DNA from: Cepaea nemoralis | Lineage: Eukaryota; Mollusca; Gastropoda; Stylommatophora; Helicidae | Assembly (NCBI GenBank): GCA_014155875.1 | Contig: JACEFZ010027083.1 | Coordinates: forward strand, 1 to 64,000 | DNA: 64,000 nt | Direction: 5' to 3' | Part shown: one piece after another, positions 35,491 to 48,148 of the stretch | Numbering within the stretch: position 1 is the stretch's first letter | Layout: each line of letters opens with the position of its first letter | The notes under the pieces: model-generated | Seen by the model: only the letters and a program-made list of their open reading frames with translations | Database searches by the model: none | Told to the model about the DNA's origin: nothing | Program-made: the position numbers and the translations under genes

Positions 35491-35749
35491 CCTACCCTGG
35501 GTCAGTCTGTAAGTGCTGTACTCAACCTTCATCTCGTCACAGGCCTACCCTGGGTCAGTCTGTCAGTGCTGTACTCAACCTTCATCTCGTCACAGGCCTA
35601 CCCTGGGTCAGTCAGTAAGTGCTGTACTCAACCTTCATCTCGTCACAGGCCTACCCTGGGTCAGTCTGTAAGTGCTGTACTCAACCTTCATCTCGTCACA
35701 GGCCTACCCTGGGTCAGTCTGTAAGTGCTGTACTCAACCTTCATCTCGT
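35491..35749. repeat. 53-bp minisatellite, 5 copies
   Basis: Units start cctaccctgggtcagtctgt at 35491, 35544, 35597 and onward, and are nearly identical. A g/a variant (gtcagtcagt) marks one unit. Confidence 0.95.
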
Positions 35750-35805
35750 CTCATCCTAATATGCCTCTTTCACATGTGAAATTACAGTACCAGCTTGTAC
35801 ACTTC

Positions 35806-36022
35806 CTTCGTTTCTGAGCTTGGAGAGAGTAAGAAGAGTTCCACATGACGGTTCTTATAGAGATGACACTTTGGTACCTGTTCGGATGCTAAGCCTCTAC
35901 CACAACTTCACTCGGACAGGCATAAGCAATTTCGGGACTCACGCGATCTGAACACCAAAGCACCCGACTTCAGGGTTTAAAACTCAATCTTCCAGAGGAC
36001 CATAAACCAACCAAGCAAACAA
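35806..36022. repeat. Dispersed repeat G, copy 2
   Basis: It shares tttctgagctt, gagat(g/a)a, cgatctgaac and tcttccagagga with 9637-9840 in the same order. Confidence 0.6.
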
Positions 36023-36329
36023 CGTCGATTTAATGACAGCGTGCGTGACAACGTGGCTGCGCTTTAGGTCAAATTATAATAGAAGGCAAAACTACCAATT
36101 AACAACATCATAAAAGTCACGAAAGGATGCAGCTGAATTGATAATTAAACACACATTTCAATACGTCATCTTATTAGCAACAACGATGATTAGAAGATGA
36201 AAATGTTCATAAGAAATTAGAATGGCTTAATTGTTGCACTCATTTGGCAAAAGAGCCTAATCGTATTCATTCATCTATCGTATTCATTAAAAAGATAGCT
36301 CAAAATATTTTACATTTTATTGGTATTCC
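36023..36329. other. No gene recognised
   Basis: AT-rich, unassigned. Confidence 0.4.
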
Positions 36330-36780
36330 ATTGAAAACCGGACCATAGTCTTGGAGAGCAAGTGCACCACCATCATGCCACCAAGGATTCCCATATCGGC
36401 TGAGTAACATCTAACGGCAGTGAATATTTTTTTTTCAAACGAAAGTGCAAACAATACCAAAGACGGACAGAAAAAAAAAAGAATAAACAGTCCTTCAAAA
36501 TACAAATGAAAACCGTAAATTGATTAAAGAAGTTACGCGTAGATAGTCAAGATTTGTGGGACACGTTATGAGAAAAATAAACTTAGTGAAAACTGACAAG
36601 TTTGGTGGGGAAATAGCAAGGGGAAGACAAAGAGATAAATACCTGGATGGGTTGGCCCCATGCCACAATCCGGACATGAACACAGACCTGATTCACGACT
36701 TGGTTGATAGTGTGGGACAGTCAACCATGACCACCCACGTCATGACGATGATGAAAACAACCCAAACAATTTGGTTCATG
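36330..36780 (+). mobile_element. LINE-b 3' end, heavily decayed
   Basis: It aligns with 34900-35269: the qtqv-like linker, FVGHVMRKINLVKTDKF, then ARGRQRDKYLDGLAPCHNPD and a TTHV end near 36740. Poly(A)-like indels and stops break the frame. Confidence 0.7.
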
Positions 36781-37536
36781 TTAAAAAAATATTGAACGCT
36801 GTCCGATAGTTTATATACTGCACAATCCGGTGCCTGAGAAAGGGTCGACCAACCTGACATCTGCATACAGTTACAAGGTGCTAATGAGGGATGTTTGAGC
36901 AGGAAACTCTGCCACTGTACTGAGAGCACATCAGAAGAGCGAGCAGGTGCAGGAAACGTTGTTTATCTGGGTGAGTTAAAATGTCTAAACAAGGCAATTA
37001 TATGTGAGTTCTCATGTCGTGTCACTGCAGGTTATTCAGTCCCGTATCCAATTGAGTTTTTGAGCACGTGACTCGTCCATTCCAGATTTGCGCCCTGCTT
37101 ATAAACATATTCTTGGGAAGCTAATGTGCTTGTTGTCCAGTACCATCTCCCTGCAGACTGACCCCTGCTTCTTCTTCAAGGAACCATGCCTTCCATCAGT
37201 GTACATTCCAAATCACTATCACATTTAATATGGTCATATTATTTCAGTGTCCGAGACACGACGCTGATTGTGGGCAGCTTCCTTCCATGTTAAAATGTTG
37301 GAGTGTCGATCAGACCTTTTTTTTAAAAAATAAATTTCAGCCGACAGGACGAGCGAGTGCTCTGTTTTACAAAGCCGCTAAGTTATTCGCTTTTCCCGGT
37401 GGGTACTCAGTCTCGTAACATGTGTTTATAGAACCGTTGTTTGCAGTCCTCTGCCACTGGGAGATGCTTTTGTTAGTTCCCTTTCATCTAGCATCTAGCT
37501 GAGACAATGACGGAATTTTTCAAACTTGCCAGCACT
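36781..37536. other. No gene recognised
   Basis: No supported feature. Confidence 0.4.
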
Positions 37537-37544
37537 TTCTAGAG

Positions 37545-37916
37545 CAGTGGTTCTCAATCGGTGGGGAATACCCCCACCTCTTCCCTTCCTCGTCCTCACG
37601 GGGAAAATTTTAGGGTTTCCGGGGCGGGGGGGAGGGGGGTGAATTAAGACCACAGATTTGCAGACTCAAAACGGCTTCAAGCACAATATCCTATTAAGTG
37701 ACAATTCTTTGACGTGTTAACTGTTTGTTTATTGTAATGTAATTAATTTGATGTGTTAATAAAATATTGTGAATATAAAAAATGCACCTTTTGAGGCTGA
37801 CAATTTTGGAAAGGGGGGAATTCTTCTTCTTTCTTCGCTGGCAAAGGGGGAATGGCATTCTCACAAACGGTGAAAGGGTCATGGGCCAAAATGAAAAAAA
37901 AGATTGAGAACCACTG
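37545..37916 (-). mobile_element. hAT-type MITE, family 1, copy 3
   Basis: It is inverted relative to copy 1: it starts cagtggttctcaatcggtgg and ends agattgagaaccactg. A perfect 8-bp duplication ttctagag lies at 37537-37544 and 37917-37924. Confidence 0.93.
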
Positions 37917-37924
37917 TTCTAGAG

Positions 37925-38339
37925 GATCTGCATACAATGAAGGCTCAAACTCTCCGGTACTTTCTAGAGTGAATGATCAAATTTGCCAGCATATTATAGA
38001 GCATATGTTGGAACTGCAAGCCGCACATTGACAGTTAAACTAGATGTTTAAAATATCGAGGTATGGTATGTCGACAGATATGAAAATGTTGTGACGGCTG
38101 GCAGGCTTTACAGGTAAGTAACAGGGGGAGGAAAAAGAGGCGCCAGGGAAACTTGCCTAATCAGTAAAGAAGGACGAACCTAATTTGAAACTCTGGTAAT
38201 TGTGATGACGAGCTATGGTAATATATATGTATTTCTTTACTTATTCGCCAAGTTTTAACTATCCTGACTTATCGGATTCGAATTCAGCAACAGGCGATTT
38301 GTAAGCAGACCTCACTGCGGTGTTTTTCACAATAGTATG
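37925..38339. other. No gene recognised
   Basis: No supported feature. Confidence 0.4.
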
Positions 38340-38410
38340 AGCGTCTGCCATTCAGAAAGCAATGACAAATTACTGACGTAAAACTACTCAGAAAATCACA
38401 AAACGCCAAA
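38340..38410 (+). mobile_element. SINE family B, tail fragment
   Basis: It contains cattcagaaagcaatgacaa and aaaatcacaaaacgcc in family order. Confidence 0.7.
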
Positions 38411-38520
38411 ACATGATGGGTCAAATATTTATGATTATATAATCAGTATTTATGTGAACATGAAATGGTACCACTTTCTGCATCAGATGTATATTAAAAA
38501 CGAACACATAAAGCGAATTG

Positions 38521-38938
38521 GAGACGTAGCGACAACCAAGCATCATCTGAGATGTAGCGACAACCAAGCATAATCTGAGACGTAGCGACAACCAAGCATA
38601 ATCTGAGACGTAGCGACAACCAAGCATAATCTGAGATGTAGCGACAACCAAGCATAATCTGAGATGTAGCGACAACCAAGCATAATCTGAGATGTAGCGA
38701 CAACCAAGCATAATCTGAGATGTAGCGACAACCAAGTATAATCGGAAATGTAGCGACAACCAAGCATAATCTGAGATGTAACGACAACCAAGCATAATCT
38801 GAGATGTAGCGACAACCAAGCATAATCTGAGATGTAGCGACAACCAAGCATAATCGGAAATGTAGCGACAACCAAGCATCATCTGAGATGTAGCGACAAC
38901 CAAGCATAATCGGAAATGTAGCGACAACCAAGCATAAT
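38521..38938. repeat. 28-bp minisatellite, about 15 copies
   Basis: The unit is gagatgtagcgacaaccaag followed by cataatct. Variants with gagacg, cggaaatg or catcat are interspersed. Open frames through it are artefacts of a 28-bp unit that shifts frame in every copy. Confidence 0.97.
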
Positions 38939-39029
38939 CACAGCACCCTGTAATGTCAAAAGTAAAGGTCCCTATTACACACCTAAGGAGCGTTGGACCT
39001 ACAGCACTAGACCCATATTTATAAAGACC

Positions 39030-39225
39030 AAACGGGACTCAGTGTGTCATGTGGTTAGTATCTCACCGGCCGCTTTTACATTCCATGACGTATCAAGTGT
39101 GTGTTTTTTTTGGGTGGGGGGGAGGCATATCCTATTTACAGGACATCGCTGTCAAACCCAGAAAGATGTCTTGGCAAGTTTACGTTCAGTAGTTTCCATT
39201 GCTTTCTGAATGACCGGCTCCCATA
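39030..39225 (-). mobile_element. SINE C fragment beside SINE B fragment
   Basis: The stretch 39038-39095 has gtgtcatgtggttagtatct and accggccgcttttacattcc, a family C 3' part. The stretch 39183-39220 has gtttccattgctttctgaat, the reverse of the family B core. Confidence 0.6.
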
Positions 39226-40994
39226 TCAACTCGTTAAAACCCAGCGCAACGCGTTCTGCTGCCGAACAGGTCCCAGCTGTGTTTCGAAAGCGGGTAAGCG
39301 GGCTTACGAATCACGTCCGTAAGTACTTCGCCATGATCAAGGATCATCAAGTGTATATGTATATGTATACAAAAAAATATTACATTTGGTCCAAGGTTGA
39401 AACCTTTAAGTACCTGTAAGCTTTAGGGGAAAATGTTCTCCACAAGCCACTGATAGAACCAATAAGGTCGGTTAAATATGTTTGCAACAGAAGATAAATT
39501 TCATGAAATTGTCATGATTTTAATGTAAAAACAGAGTTTAAACAAAGCCATTACCAATAGGGAAATATAAATCTATTGTTTATTTGTTTATTGTTTGCTC
39601 GAGTAACTTTATGTACATCGTTAAGCCTCGCAGGTCGAGGGATGCTGACCAGATCTCCCATCTGGAGCCAATCAATCTAAAAATATTAGGTTAGCACCAT
39701 ATATCCTTTAATCTCATATCGTGAAATAGGTCCGTTATCTTTTACTTCACATTTGATTATTATAAGTAACCTAAAATCATTGTCTCCTATGCGACTCTGC
39801 AGTCAAATGAAGATACATGTTTGTTTTCTATTTATAAATACGCTTGACATATAGGGCAGAAAATACGCTTTCTAAATCACTTGAAAATACTCGGCTTCGT
39901 TTCCAATGTTCTCTGTAGTTTTTTACGAGACATTTCGTGATAGTCTTTGCAGAGAATCACGCTTCACAGAAAACAGATGCTGGAAAATACAAGGATTTCT
40001 GCTTAAACTGTTCTCTGCAAGTGCTAACGAGTAAACGCATAGGCCCTGATAACTTCCTCCTGCATGTGCTCGATTTTCTTAGAGCCCCTGCCGATTAGAA
40101 GCGCATTAGCCGAACCACTGGAGATAATATGGATCTTAGGAAGTCTCGAAACTTGAACAGTCAACAGCACGCACCGATCCTTTCCCTTCTGAGATATCGC
40201 TTAACATTTTAACTAACTCGTGGGCCTGCCAGCTGTTCTTGAGGATGAAGCGGAGAAAGTGAAACAAAATTGGCACAAATGAGTTCATAATCGCACTTTT
40301 TTTCTTTCCTCGTGGACAGATCGTAGGCCGTGAAAGTTAACGATACCTAACTAGCAGGCAGGGGACATGAGAACGCGGCTTCGGCTCTCGGCGATGAGAA
40401 ATTTTCTAAAAAGAAAATCGATGGGAAATCTTTGCAAAATGAATTTCTTTAACAACAGAGGAAATTCTCTGTATTCGGTTGGGAAAGAGGGTCTACTGTG
40501 AAAGTGGGTTGTTACATGTACACGCAACTGAAATGTTTATGGGCATTGTGGGTAGAGAGGAAATGTTGAAATAGATTGGGCAGAAAGAGGCACAGAGAGG
40601 AAAACGGACAGCAGGCAGATTTATACAGAACAGCACAATGATAAAGTCTGTGAAATAGATGTGCAGTTACGCACAGAAGGTGCACAAACAGATGTAGAAA
40701 TATGCACTGACACAAATTAGCATAATTAATAGACGCACATACAGACTGTTAGACAGAAAGACCGAAGGACGGAAACTGACGGACGGAAACTGGCAGACAG
40801 TTAAGTAGCTAGTAGTCCGACAGACAAGCGAAAGAACGGGATATAAACAGTCTCCAATCTATCTACCTACCTACCTATCTACTTACCTAGATAAATATAT
40901 AGAGAAAGGCAGACAGGCAGGCAGATGGACAGGCATGCAGGTAGACATAAGCACAGACAGACCGACACGTATTATAATAAGCTATACAGACATG
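39226..40994. other. No gene recognised, about 1.8 kb
   Basis: This is the longest stretch without a recognisable element. Short frames only; a small CTAC/CTAT microsatellite lies at about 40860-40888 and GACA-rich sequence at about 40745-40830. Confidence 0.4.
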
Positions 40995-41215
40995 AGAGGT
41001 CGGTGTGGCTGAGAGATTTAACACGCTTAAACTTTCTCTTCTGACTTCTACGTGGTGGGTTCGTGCCACGTTCGTGTCGGGCAGTTGAACTTCAATATTG
41101 ACGTCCCGTTCAGAAAGCAATGACAAATTACTGAACATAAAATTGCTAAGAAAATCATAAACAGCCAACAGAAAAGCTGTGATTGATTGCAACGTCATGT
41201 AAAATAAATGCAATT
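40995..41215 (+). mobile_element. SINE family B, full length
   Basis: The head has aggtcggtgtggctgagaga and a box B-like ggtgggttcgtgcca. The body has cgttcagaaagcaatgacaa, the aaaatcataaacagccaaca block and gattgcaacgtcatgtaaaa. Confidence 0.85.
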
Positions 41216-41239
41216 TAAAAAAATATTTTGATAGGTATG

Positions 41240-41370
41240 AGGTTACGCTGATAATAACATGAGCGCGATCGGACGAGAATTCAGCGCCAGCACTTGTTGT
41301 TTGCTACGAGAGGGAAAGCCTGGACACCCATCCGCCCGTGCACTCAGGCCTACAAAATATGATGGTCCTG
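41240..41370 (+). repeat. Dispersed repeat H, copy 2
   Basis: See 30325-30510 for the shared blocks. It follows the SINE B copy closely. Confidence 0.55.
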
Positions 41371-41922
41371 GCACTTGGCATACCACGAGCATGTCGGTTA
41401 TGGGACTTGTTTTTAGTTTATTGTTTATTTTTTTTTTAAATTATTTTATGGACATAATATTCAGTGGCTCTAGTGGATATACGAATCTACATATAAATAA
41501 GTAGGTATTTATAGACACTTATAAGATAAAGGTACATATACAACTGAAGTGGGGTTAACTGCGGTAAAGCTGCTAAAATATAACGAACACAAGATAACAT
41601 AGATAGTGGACCAGATCATCTTTACAAGAACATGATAATATTAATAGATAACCAAGTTAGCATTGATCCTACTGAAGTCTTTTATAGCCGCAACATTAAC
41701 ATTAACAGATCTTCACTCACTATTCCGAGTAATTCAAATTGTCTTTGTTATCCTGAACACTATTGAGTTGTCTACTCTTGACAACCGGGTAATATTTCTA
41801 TGACATATTCATACACAAGGATTCGGTGACGGACGACACCGGTCAACAACATTGAAACAGATGACTAACTTGTATATATATATTTTCCACATAGTGTTTT
41901 TCCATGTTATTGTATCCGTGTG
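41371..41922. other. No gene recognised
   Basis: AT-rich, non-coding. Confidence 0.4.
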
Positions 41923-42430
41923 TATTTGTTGTTTGTGTGCTGACGAAGGTTCTGTCCGCAACGTCTGTTTCGTTACTTGTGATAGTATTCTAATAAAGAG
42001 AGATGAGTGGTCTCGAGGTATGGCGTCCGCCTCGAGTGCTGGAGGTCCCGGGTCCAAGCCCCGGTGAGGGCCAGGATTTTTTCACGTGGACTTCTAGTAA
42101 TAAAATTTTCCCTGGTCTCTGGGTAGTGAGATCGGATGCCTGTGTGTATTGTTGTGCACGTAAAAAATCCCTTGGCAGTTGGAAATCGAAAAAGAGTAGC
42201 CTAATCGCGCTGTCCGGGCAAAATTTCGAGTTAAAAATCTACCCAAAGTATTTCAGGATCCTCGCCGGTGCTACGGAGTTCGTGCACTGAGTTAAGATTC
42301 TCCGGACTCAGGCTTGAGTTAGAGTAGAACGGAGCACTTATGGGTTACACCCGTGTGCCGTGATGTTGATCGGTCGACTAAACTAAACGGTATTCTAATA
42401 AAGCGTATAGTTTACTTCCCGTGGTTTTGA
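41923..42430 (+). repeat. Dispersed repeat J, copy 2, split by SINE D
   Basis: It contains ttgttgtttgtgtgctgacg, the ccgcaacgtctgtttcgtta block and ttctaataaag. It is interrupted from 41999 to 42389 and resumes with cgtatagtttacttcccg. Confidence 0.7.
41999..42389 (+). mobile_element. SINE family D, nested in repeat J
   Basis: A full-length copy: head with gtggtctcgaggtatggcgt and gggtccaagccccgg, body with gcacgtaaaaaatcccttgg, and a short (AAACT)n tail. A perfect 14-bp duplication gtattctaataaag lies at 41985-41998 and 42390-42403. Confidence 0.93.
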
Positions 42431-42771
42431 TGATTCATTCATTGTGTGAAAGCCCTGTCCCATCTGAACAAAGGACCGATTGCGTGAGCAGGCGACAGCT
42501 GTAGGTTTTGTTGGAAAGTGTAGGGCATTTAATGATACCGTGGTTGGTTGTTTGATAAGGGTGAGATCAATGTCTTCAAAGAGATGCTTGGTGAAGGTTG
42601 AATGGGTTTAAATGATCAGTGAATCTTCCGTTGTGGCGTAGAGAAACCATGTTTCCCTTTAACTCGTACAGACCTTGTGGACAATAGATTGTTGTGAAAT
42701 GAAAGACATAACAAATGGATTATGAGGTAGTTGAACGGGTGTCTATCCTTCTTAAAACTAGGAAGACGAGA
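42431..42771. other. No gene recognised
   Basis: No supported feature. Confidence 0.4.
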
Positions 42772-43030
42772 GGTCGGCGTGGCGGAATGAGTAAAATCGC
42801 TCGCTCTTAAACTTCCAGGGTGCAGATGGAGAGGCAACGGGTTCAACCCCTACACCGGTCTGCTGGGCTAAAGTGTTGACTTCTCGTCCTAGACTTGGGG
42901 ACGTAAATTACAAGTACCCCTGAAGTCGGAATGGGTTTGTCTGATGGCGAGGGACACTGATAAATGGGAAAGCTAGCCCAGGGCAAAAATCAGTCTAGTA
43001 TGGACTACGCTTGAGTTCAAAGCGAGTGAA
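42772..43030 (+). mobile_element. SINE family A, full length
   Basis: The head has aggtcggcgtggcggaatga and gggttcaacccctacacc. The body has gacttggggacgtaaattac, gtctgatggcgagggacact and atggactacgcttgagttca. The 44-bp minisatellite starts immediately after it. Confidence 0.92.
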
Positions 43031-46000
43031 TAAACAGAGAAAACTAAGAAAACCTGTGGGCACGCTACATATATAACAAATAGAAAACTAAGAAAACCTG
43101 TGGGCAAGCTACATATATAACAAATAGAAAACTAGGAAAACCTGTGGGCACGCTACATATATAACAAATAGAAAACTAGGAAAACCTGTGGGCACGCTAC
43201 ATATATAACAAATAGAAAACTAAGAAAACCTTTGGGCACGCTACATATATAACAAATAGAAAACTAGGAAAACCTGTGCGCACGCTACATATATAACAAA
43301 TAGAAAACTAGGAAAACCTGTGGGCACGCTACATATATAACAAATAGAAAACTAGGAAACTAGGAACACCTGTGGGCACGCTACATATATAACAAATAGA
43401 AAACTAAGAAAACCTGTGGGCACGCTACATATATAACAAATAGAAAACTAGGAAAACCTGTGCGCACGCTACATATATAACAAATAGAAAACTAAGAAAA
43501 CCTGTGGGCACGCTACATATATAACAAATAGAAAACTAGGAAAACCTGTGGGCACGCTACATATATAACAAATAGAAAACTAGGAAAACCTGTGGGCACG
43601 CTACATATATAACAAATAGAAAACTAAGAAAACCTGTGGGCACGCTACATATATAACAAATAGAAAACTAGGAAAACCTGTGGGCACGCTACATATATAA
43701 CAAATAGAAAACTAAGGAAAACCTGTGGGCACGCTACATATATAACAAATAGAAAACTAAGAAAACCTGTGGGCACGCTACATATATAACAAATAGAAAA
43801 CTAAGAAAACCTGTGGGCACGCTACATATATAACAAATAGAAAACTAAGAAAACCTGTGGGCACGCTACATATATAACAAATAGAAAACTAAGAAAACCT
43901 GTGGGCATGCTACATATATAACAAATAGAAAACTAGGAAAACCTGTGGGCAAGCTACATATATAACAAATAGAAAACTAAGAAAACCTGTGGGCACGCTA
44001 CATATATAACAAATAGAAAACTAAGAAAACCTGTGGGCACGCTACATATATAACAAATAGAAAACTAAGAAAACCTGTGGGCACGCTACATATATAACAA
44101 ATAGAAAACTAAGAAAACCTGTGGGCACGCTACATATATAACAAATAGAAAACTAGGAAAACCTGTGGGCACGCTACATATATAACAAATAGAAAACTAG
44201 GAAAACCTGTGGGCACGCTACATATATAACAAATAGAAAACTAAGAAAACCTGTGGGCACGCTACATATATAACAAATAGAAAACTAAGAAAACCTGTGG
44301 GCACGCTACATATATAACAAATAGAAAACTAAGAAAACCTGTGGGCACGCTACATATATAACAAATAGAAAACTAGGAAAACCTGTGGGCACGCTACATA
44401 TATAACAAATAGAAAACTAGGAAAACCTGTGGGCACGCTACATATATAACAAATAGAAAACTAAGAAAACCTGTGGGCACGCTACATATATAACAAATAG
44501 AAAACTAGGAAAACCTGTGGGCACGCTACATATATAACAAATAGAAAACTAAGAAAACCTGTGCGCACGCTACATATATAACAAATAGAAAACTAAGAAA
44601 ACCTGTGGGCACGCTACATATATAACAAATAGAAAACTAGGAAAACCTGTGGGCACGCTACATATATAACAAATAGAAAACTAGGAAAACCTGTGGGCAC
44701 GCTACATATATAACAAATAGAAAACTAAGAAAACCTTTGGGCACGCTACATATATAACAAATAGAAAACTAGGAAAACCTGTGGGCACGCTACATATATA
44801 ACAAATAGAAAACTAGGAAAACCTGTGGGCACGCTACATATATAACAAATAGAAAACTAGGAAAACCTGTGGGCACGCTACATATATAACAAATAGAAAA
44901 CTAAGAAAACCTGTGGGCACGCTACATATATAACAAATAGAAAACTAGGAAAACCTGTGGGCACGCTACATATATAACAAATAGAAAACTAGGAAAACCT
45001 GTGTGCGCACGCTACATATATAACAAATAGAAAACTAGGAAAACCTGTGGGCACGCTACATATATAACAAATAGAAAACTAGGAAAACCTGTGGGCAAGC
45101 TACATATATAACAAATAGAAAAACTAGGAAAACCTGTGGGCACGCTACATATATAACAAATAGAAAACTAGGAAAACCTGTGGGCAAGCTACATATATAA
45201 CAAATAGAAAACTAGGAAAACCTGTGGCACGCTACATATATAACAAATAGAAAACTAGGAAAACCTGTGGGCACGCTACATATATAACAAATAGAAAACT
45301 AGGAAAACCTGTGGGCACGCTACATATATAACAAATAGAAAACTAGGAAAACCTGTGGGCAGCTACATATATAACAAATAGAAAACTAGGAAAACCTGTG
45401 GGCACGCTACATATATAACAAATAGAAAACTAGGAAAACCTGTGGGCACGCTACATATATAACAAATAGAAAACTAGGAAAACCTGTGGGCACGCTACAT
45501 ATATAACAAATAGAAAACTAGGAAAACCTGTGGGCAAGCTACATATATAACAAATAGAAAACTAGGAAAACCTGTGCGCACGCTACATATATAACAAATA
45601 GAAAACTAGGAAAACCTGTGGGCACGCTACATATATAACAAATAGAAAACTAGGAAAACCTGTGGGCAACGCTACATATATAACAAATAGAAAACTAGGA
45701 AAACCTGTGGGCAAGCTACATATATAACAAATAGAAAACTAGGAAAACCTGTGGGCACGCTACATATATAACAAATAGAAAACTAGGAAAACCTGTGGGC
45801 ACGCTACATATATAACAAATAGAAAACTAGGAAAACCTGTGGGCACGCTACATATATAACAAATAGAAAACTAGGAAAACCTGTGGGCACGCTACATATA
45901 TAACAAATAGAAAACTAGGAAAACCTGTGGGCACGCTACATATATAACAAATAGAAAACTAGGAAAACCTGTGGGCACGCTACATATATAACAAATAGAA

Positions 46001-46795
46001 AACTAGGAAAACCTGTGGGCACGCTACATATATAACAAATAGAAAACTAAGGAAAACCTGTGGGCACGCTACATATATAACAAATAGAAAACTAGGAAAA
46101 CCTGTGGGCACGCTACATATATAACAAATAGAAAACTAGGAAAACCTTGGGCACGCTACATATATAACACAAATAGAAAACTAGGAAAACCTGTGCGCAC
46201 GCTACATATATAACACATAGAAAACTAGGAAAACCTGTGCGCACGCTACATATATAACACATAGAAAACTAAGAAAACCTGTGGGCACGCTACATATATA
46301 ACAAATAGAAAACTAGGAAAACCTGTGGGCACGCTAACATATATAACAAATAGAAAACTAGGAAAAACCTGTGGGCACGCTACATATATAACAAATAGAA
46401 AACTAAGGAAAACCTGTGGCACGCTACATATATAACAAATAGAAAACTAGAAAAACCTGTGGGCACGCTACATATATAACAAATAGAAAACTAGGAAAAC
46501 CTGTGGGCACGCTACATATATAACAAATAGAAACTAGGAAAACCTGTGGGCACGCTACATATATAACAAATAGAAAACTAGGAAAACCTGTGGGCAAGCT
46601 ACATATATAACAAATAGAAAACTAAGAAAACCTTTGGGCACGCTACATATATAACACATAGAAAACTAGGAAAACCTGTGGGCACGCTACATATATAACA
46701 AATAGAAAACTAAGAAAACCTTTGGGCACGCTACATATATAACAAATAGAAAACTAGGAAACTAGGAACACCTGTGGGCACGCTACATATATAAC
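43031..46795. repeat. 44-bp minisatellite, about 85 copies
   Basis: The unit is aacaaatagaaaactaggaa followed by aacctgtgggcacgctacat and atat, repeated at exactly 44 bp in most copies. Two common variants are ctaag and ctagg; others are tttggg, gtgcgcac and gggcaagc. A longer variant with a duplicated actaggaa occurs near both ends, at about 43350 and 46750. Single-base indels cluster between about 45000 and 46600. No open frame passes through it. Confidence 0.98.
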
Positions 46796-47322
46796 AGATC
46801 CCACAGCAAATGGAAATTGACAACAGCGAATAGACCACAGTCCAGTCTAAATTTGAGGACTCAAAGCCTGCCCACAACATATTATTTAGAGGACGCGTGG
46901 TCTTGGAGTATAAATGTGTTTGTCTTCATCGGTGCTACGGAGTTTGTGCACTGTGCTGAGACTCTCCTTGTGTGATCTATAGGAGGAAGCTGGATCACTT
47001 TTGGAAATACCCGAATGCAGTAAAAGTGATCCTGCGTCAAAAACAAATGAGAACCTAGTACGGCACGCCCTGTTTATAACACCAGCTGTGTGGTCGTTTC
47101 TCTATACACCACGACGGCAGAATTCTGGCCTATCTGTACACAATCGTATCATCATCATCATGTGTCATGCCAACTGGCGAAATAGAAAGAAGGAAAGAAG
47201 TAATCAATTTAAACAGAACGAACAAAGGAAAGAAATAAAGAAAGAAAGGTAGACAGACAGAAAAAAAAGACCGAATGACAGAAAACACAGTTACACGATA
47301 GAATAAAGCAAAATCATCCAAA
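46796..47322. other. SINE D-like 3' fragment and unassigned sequence
   Basis: At 46925-47035 the blocks tcggtgctacggagtttgtg and cactgtgctgagactctcc match the family D/E 3' module, with an alternative end also seen at 56660-56790. The rest is unassigned. Confidence 0.6.
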
Positions 47323-47415
<93 letters not shown>

Positions 47416-47420
47416 CTACA
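47323..47420. repeat. (CT)n(CA)n microsatellite
   Basis: About 58 bp of CT and 37 bp of CA. Confidence 0.97.
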
Positions 47421-48009
47421 CACACACATCTACACACACACGCTCACGCCCACACACAAAAATACACACGCGCACACCACCAACAACAGCTAAACAACAT
47501 ATTTCCCACCCTTGCCCGGTAATACAGAACGTAATAACTATCTAATTAAAAGTGAAAGTGGCCATAGCTTGTCGTAGCCCCGATGTCTGAGCCCATGTGA
47601 AAATCCCTCTTGGAGAGCCCAAAGGAAGCATTTAATGTCATCCCAGACATGCGGTGAAACGAGCCCATCTCTCGCGAATTTCGGTGTAACTATTTTTGGG
47701 AATATTTTTTTTGGGGGGGTCTTAAACCTTGTTTTGCGTCTAATTATTGATTGTGCTAATATGTTTCAGATCCTGCTCAACCAGCAGCGAAAAGTTTAAC
47801 AAAGTTAATTATCACAGAATCATATAATCTGAATAGAAAACTCCAAATTAGGAAGATTTCGGTGAGCAGCTGGGGGAAAAAAAATAAAATAACAAGACGT
47901 CGGACTAGGATGTATCCGGCAGATTTCAGTAGAGAAGATTTTACTTGAGGAAATAAATGAGGCTAGTTACAACTGGTTACATTGCTAGAAGCGCCTGGTT
48001 ACTCAACAG
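47421..48009. other. No gene recognised
   Basis: No supported feature. Confidence 0.4.
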
Positions 48010-48038
48010 TGAGCTGCTGTTGCTGCTGCTGCTTCTGC

Positions 48039-48069
<31 letters not shown>

Positions 48070-48116
48070 CTGCCTCTCTTCCTCCTCCTCCACCTCCTCC
48101 TCCTCCCCCATTCTTC

Positions 48117-48148
<32 letters not shown>

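Noticed and set aside
38421..38931. Overlapping 110-168 codon frames on the minus strand
   Set aside because: The 28-bp unit shifts frame each copy, so a stop-free repeat gives three overlapping frames with the same peptide pieces. It is a minisatellite, not a gene.
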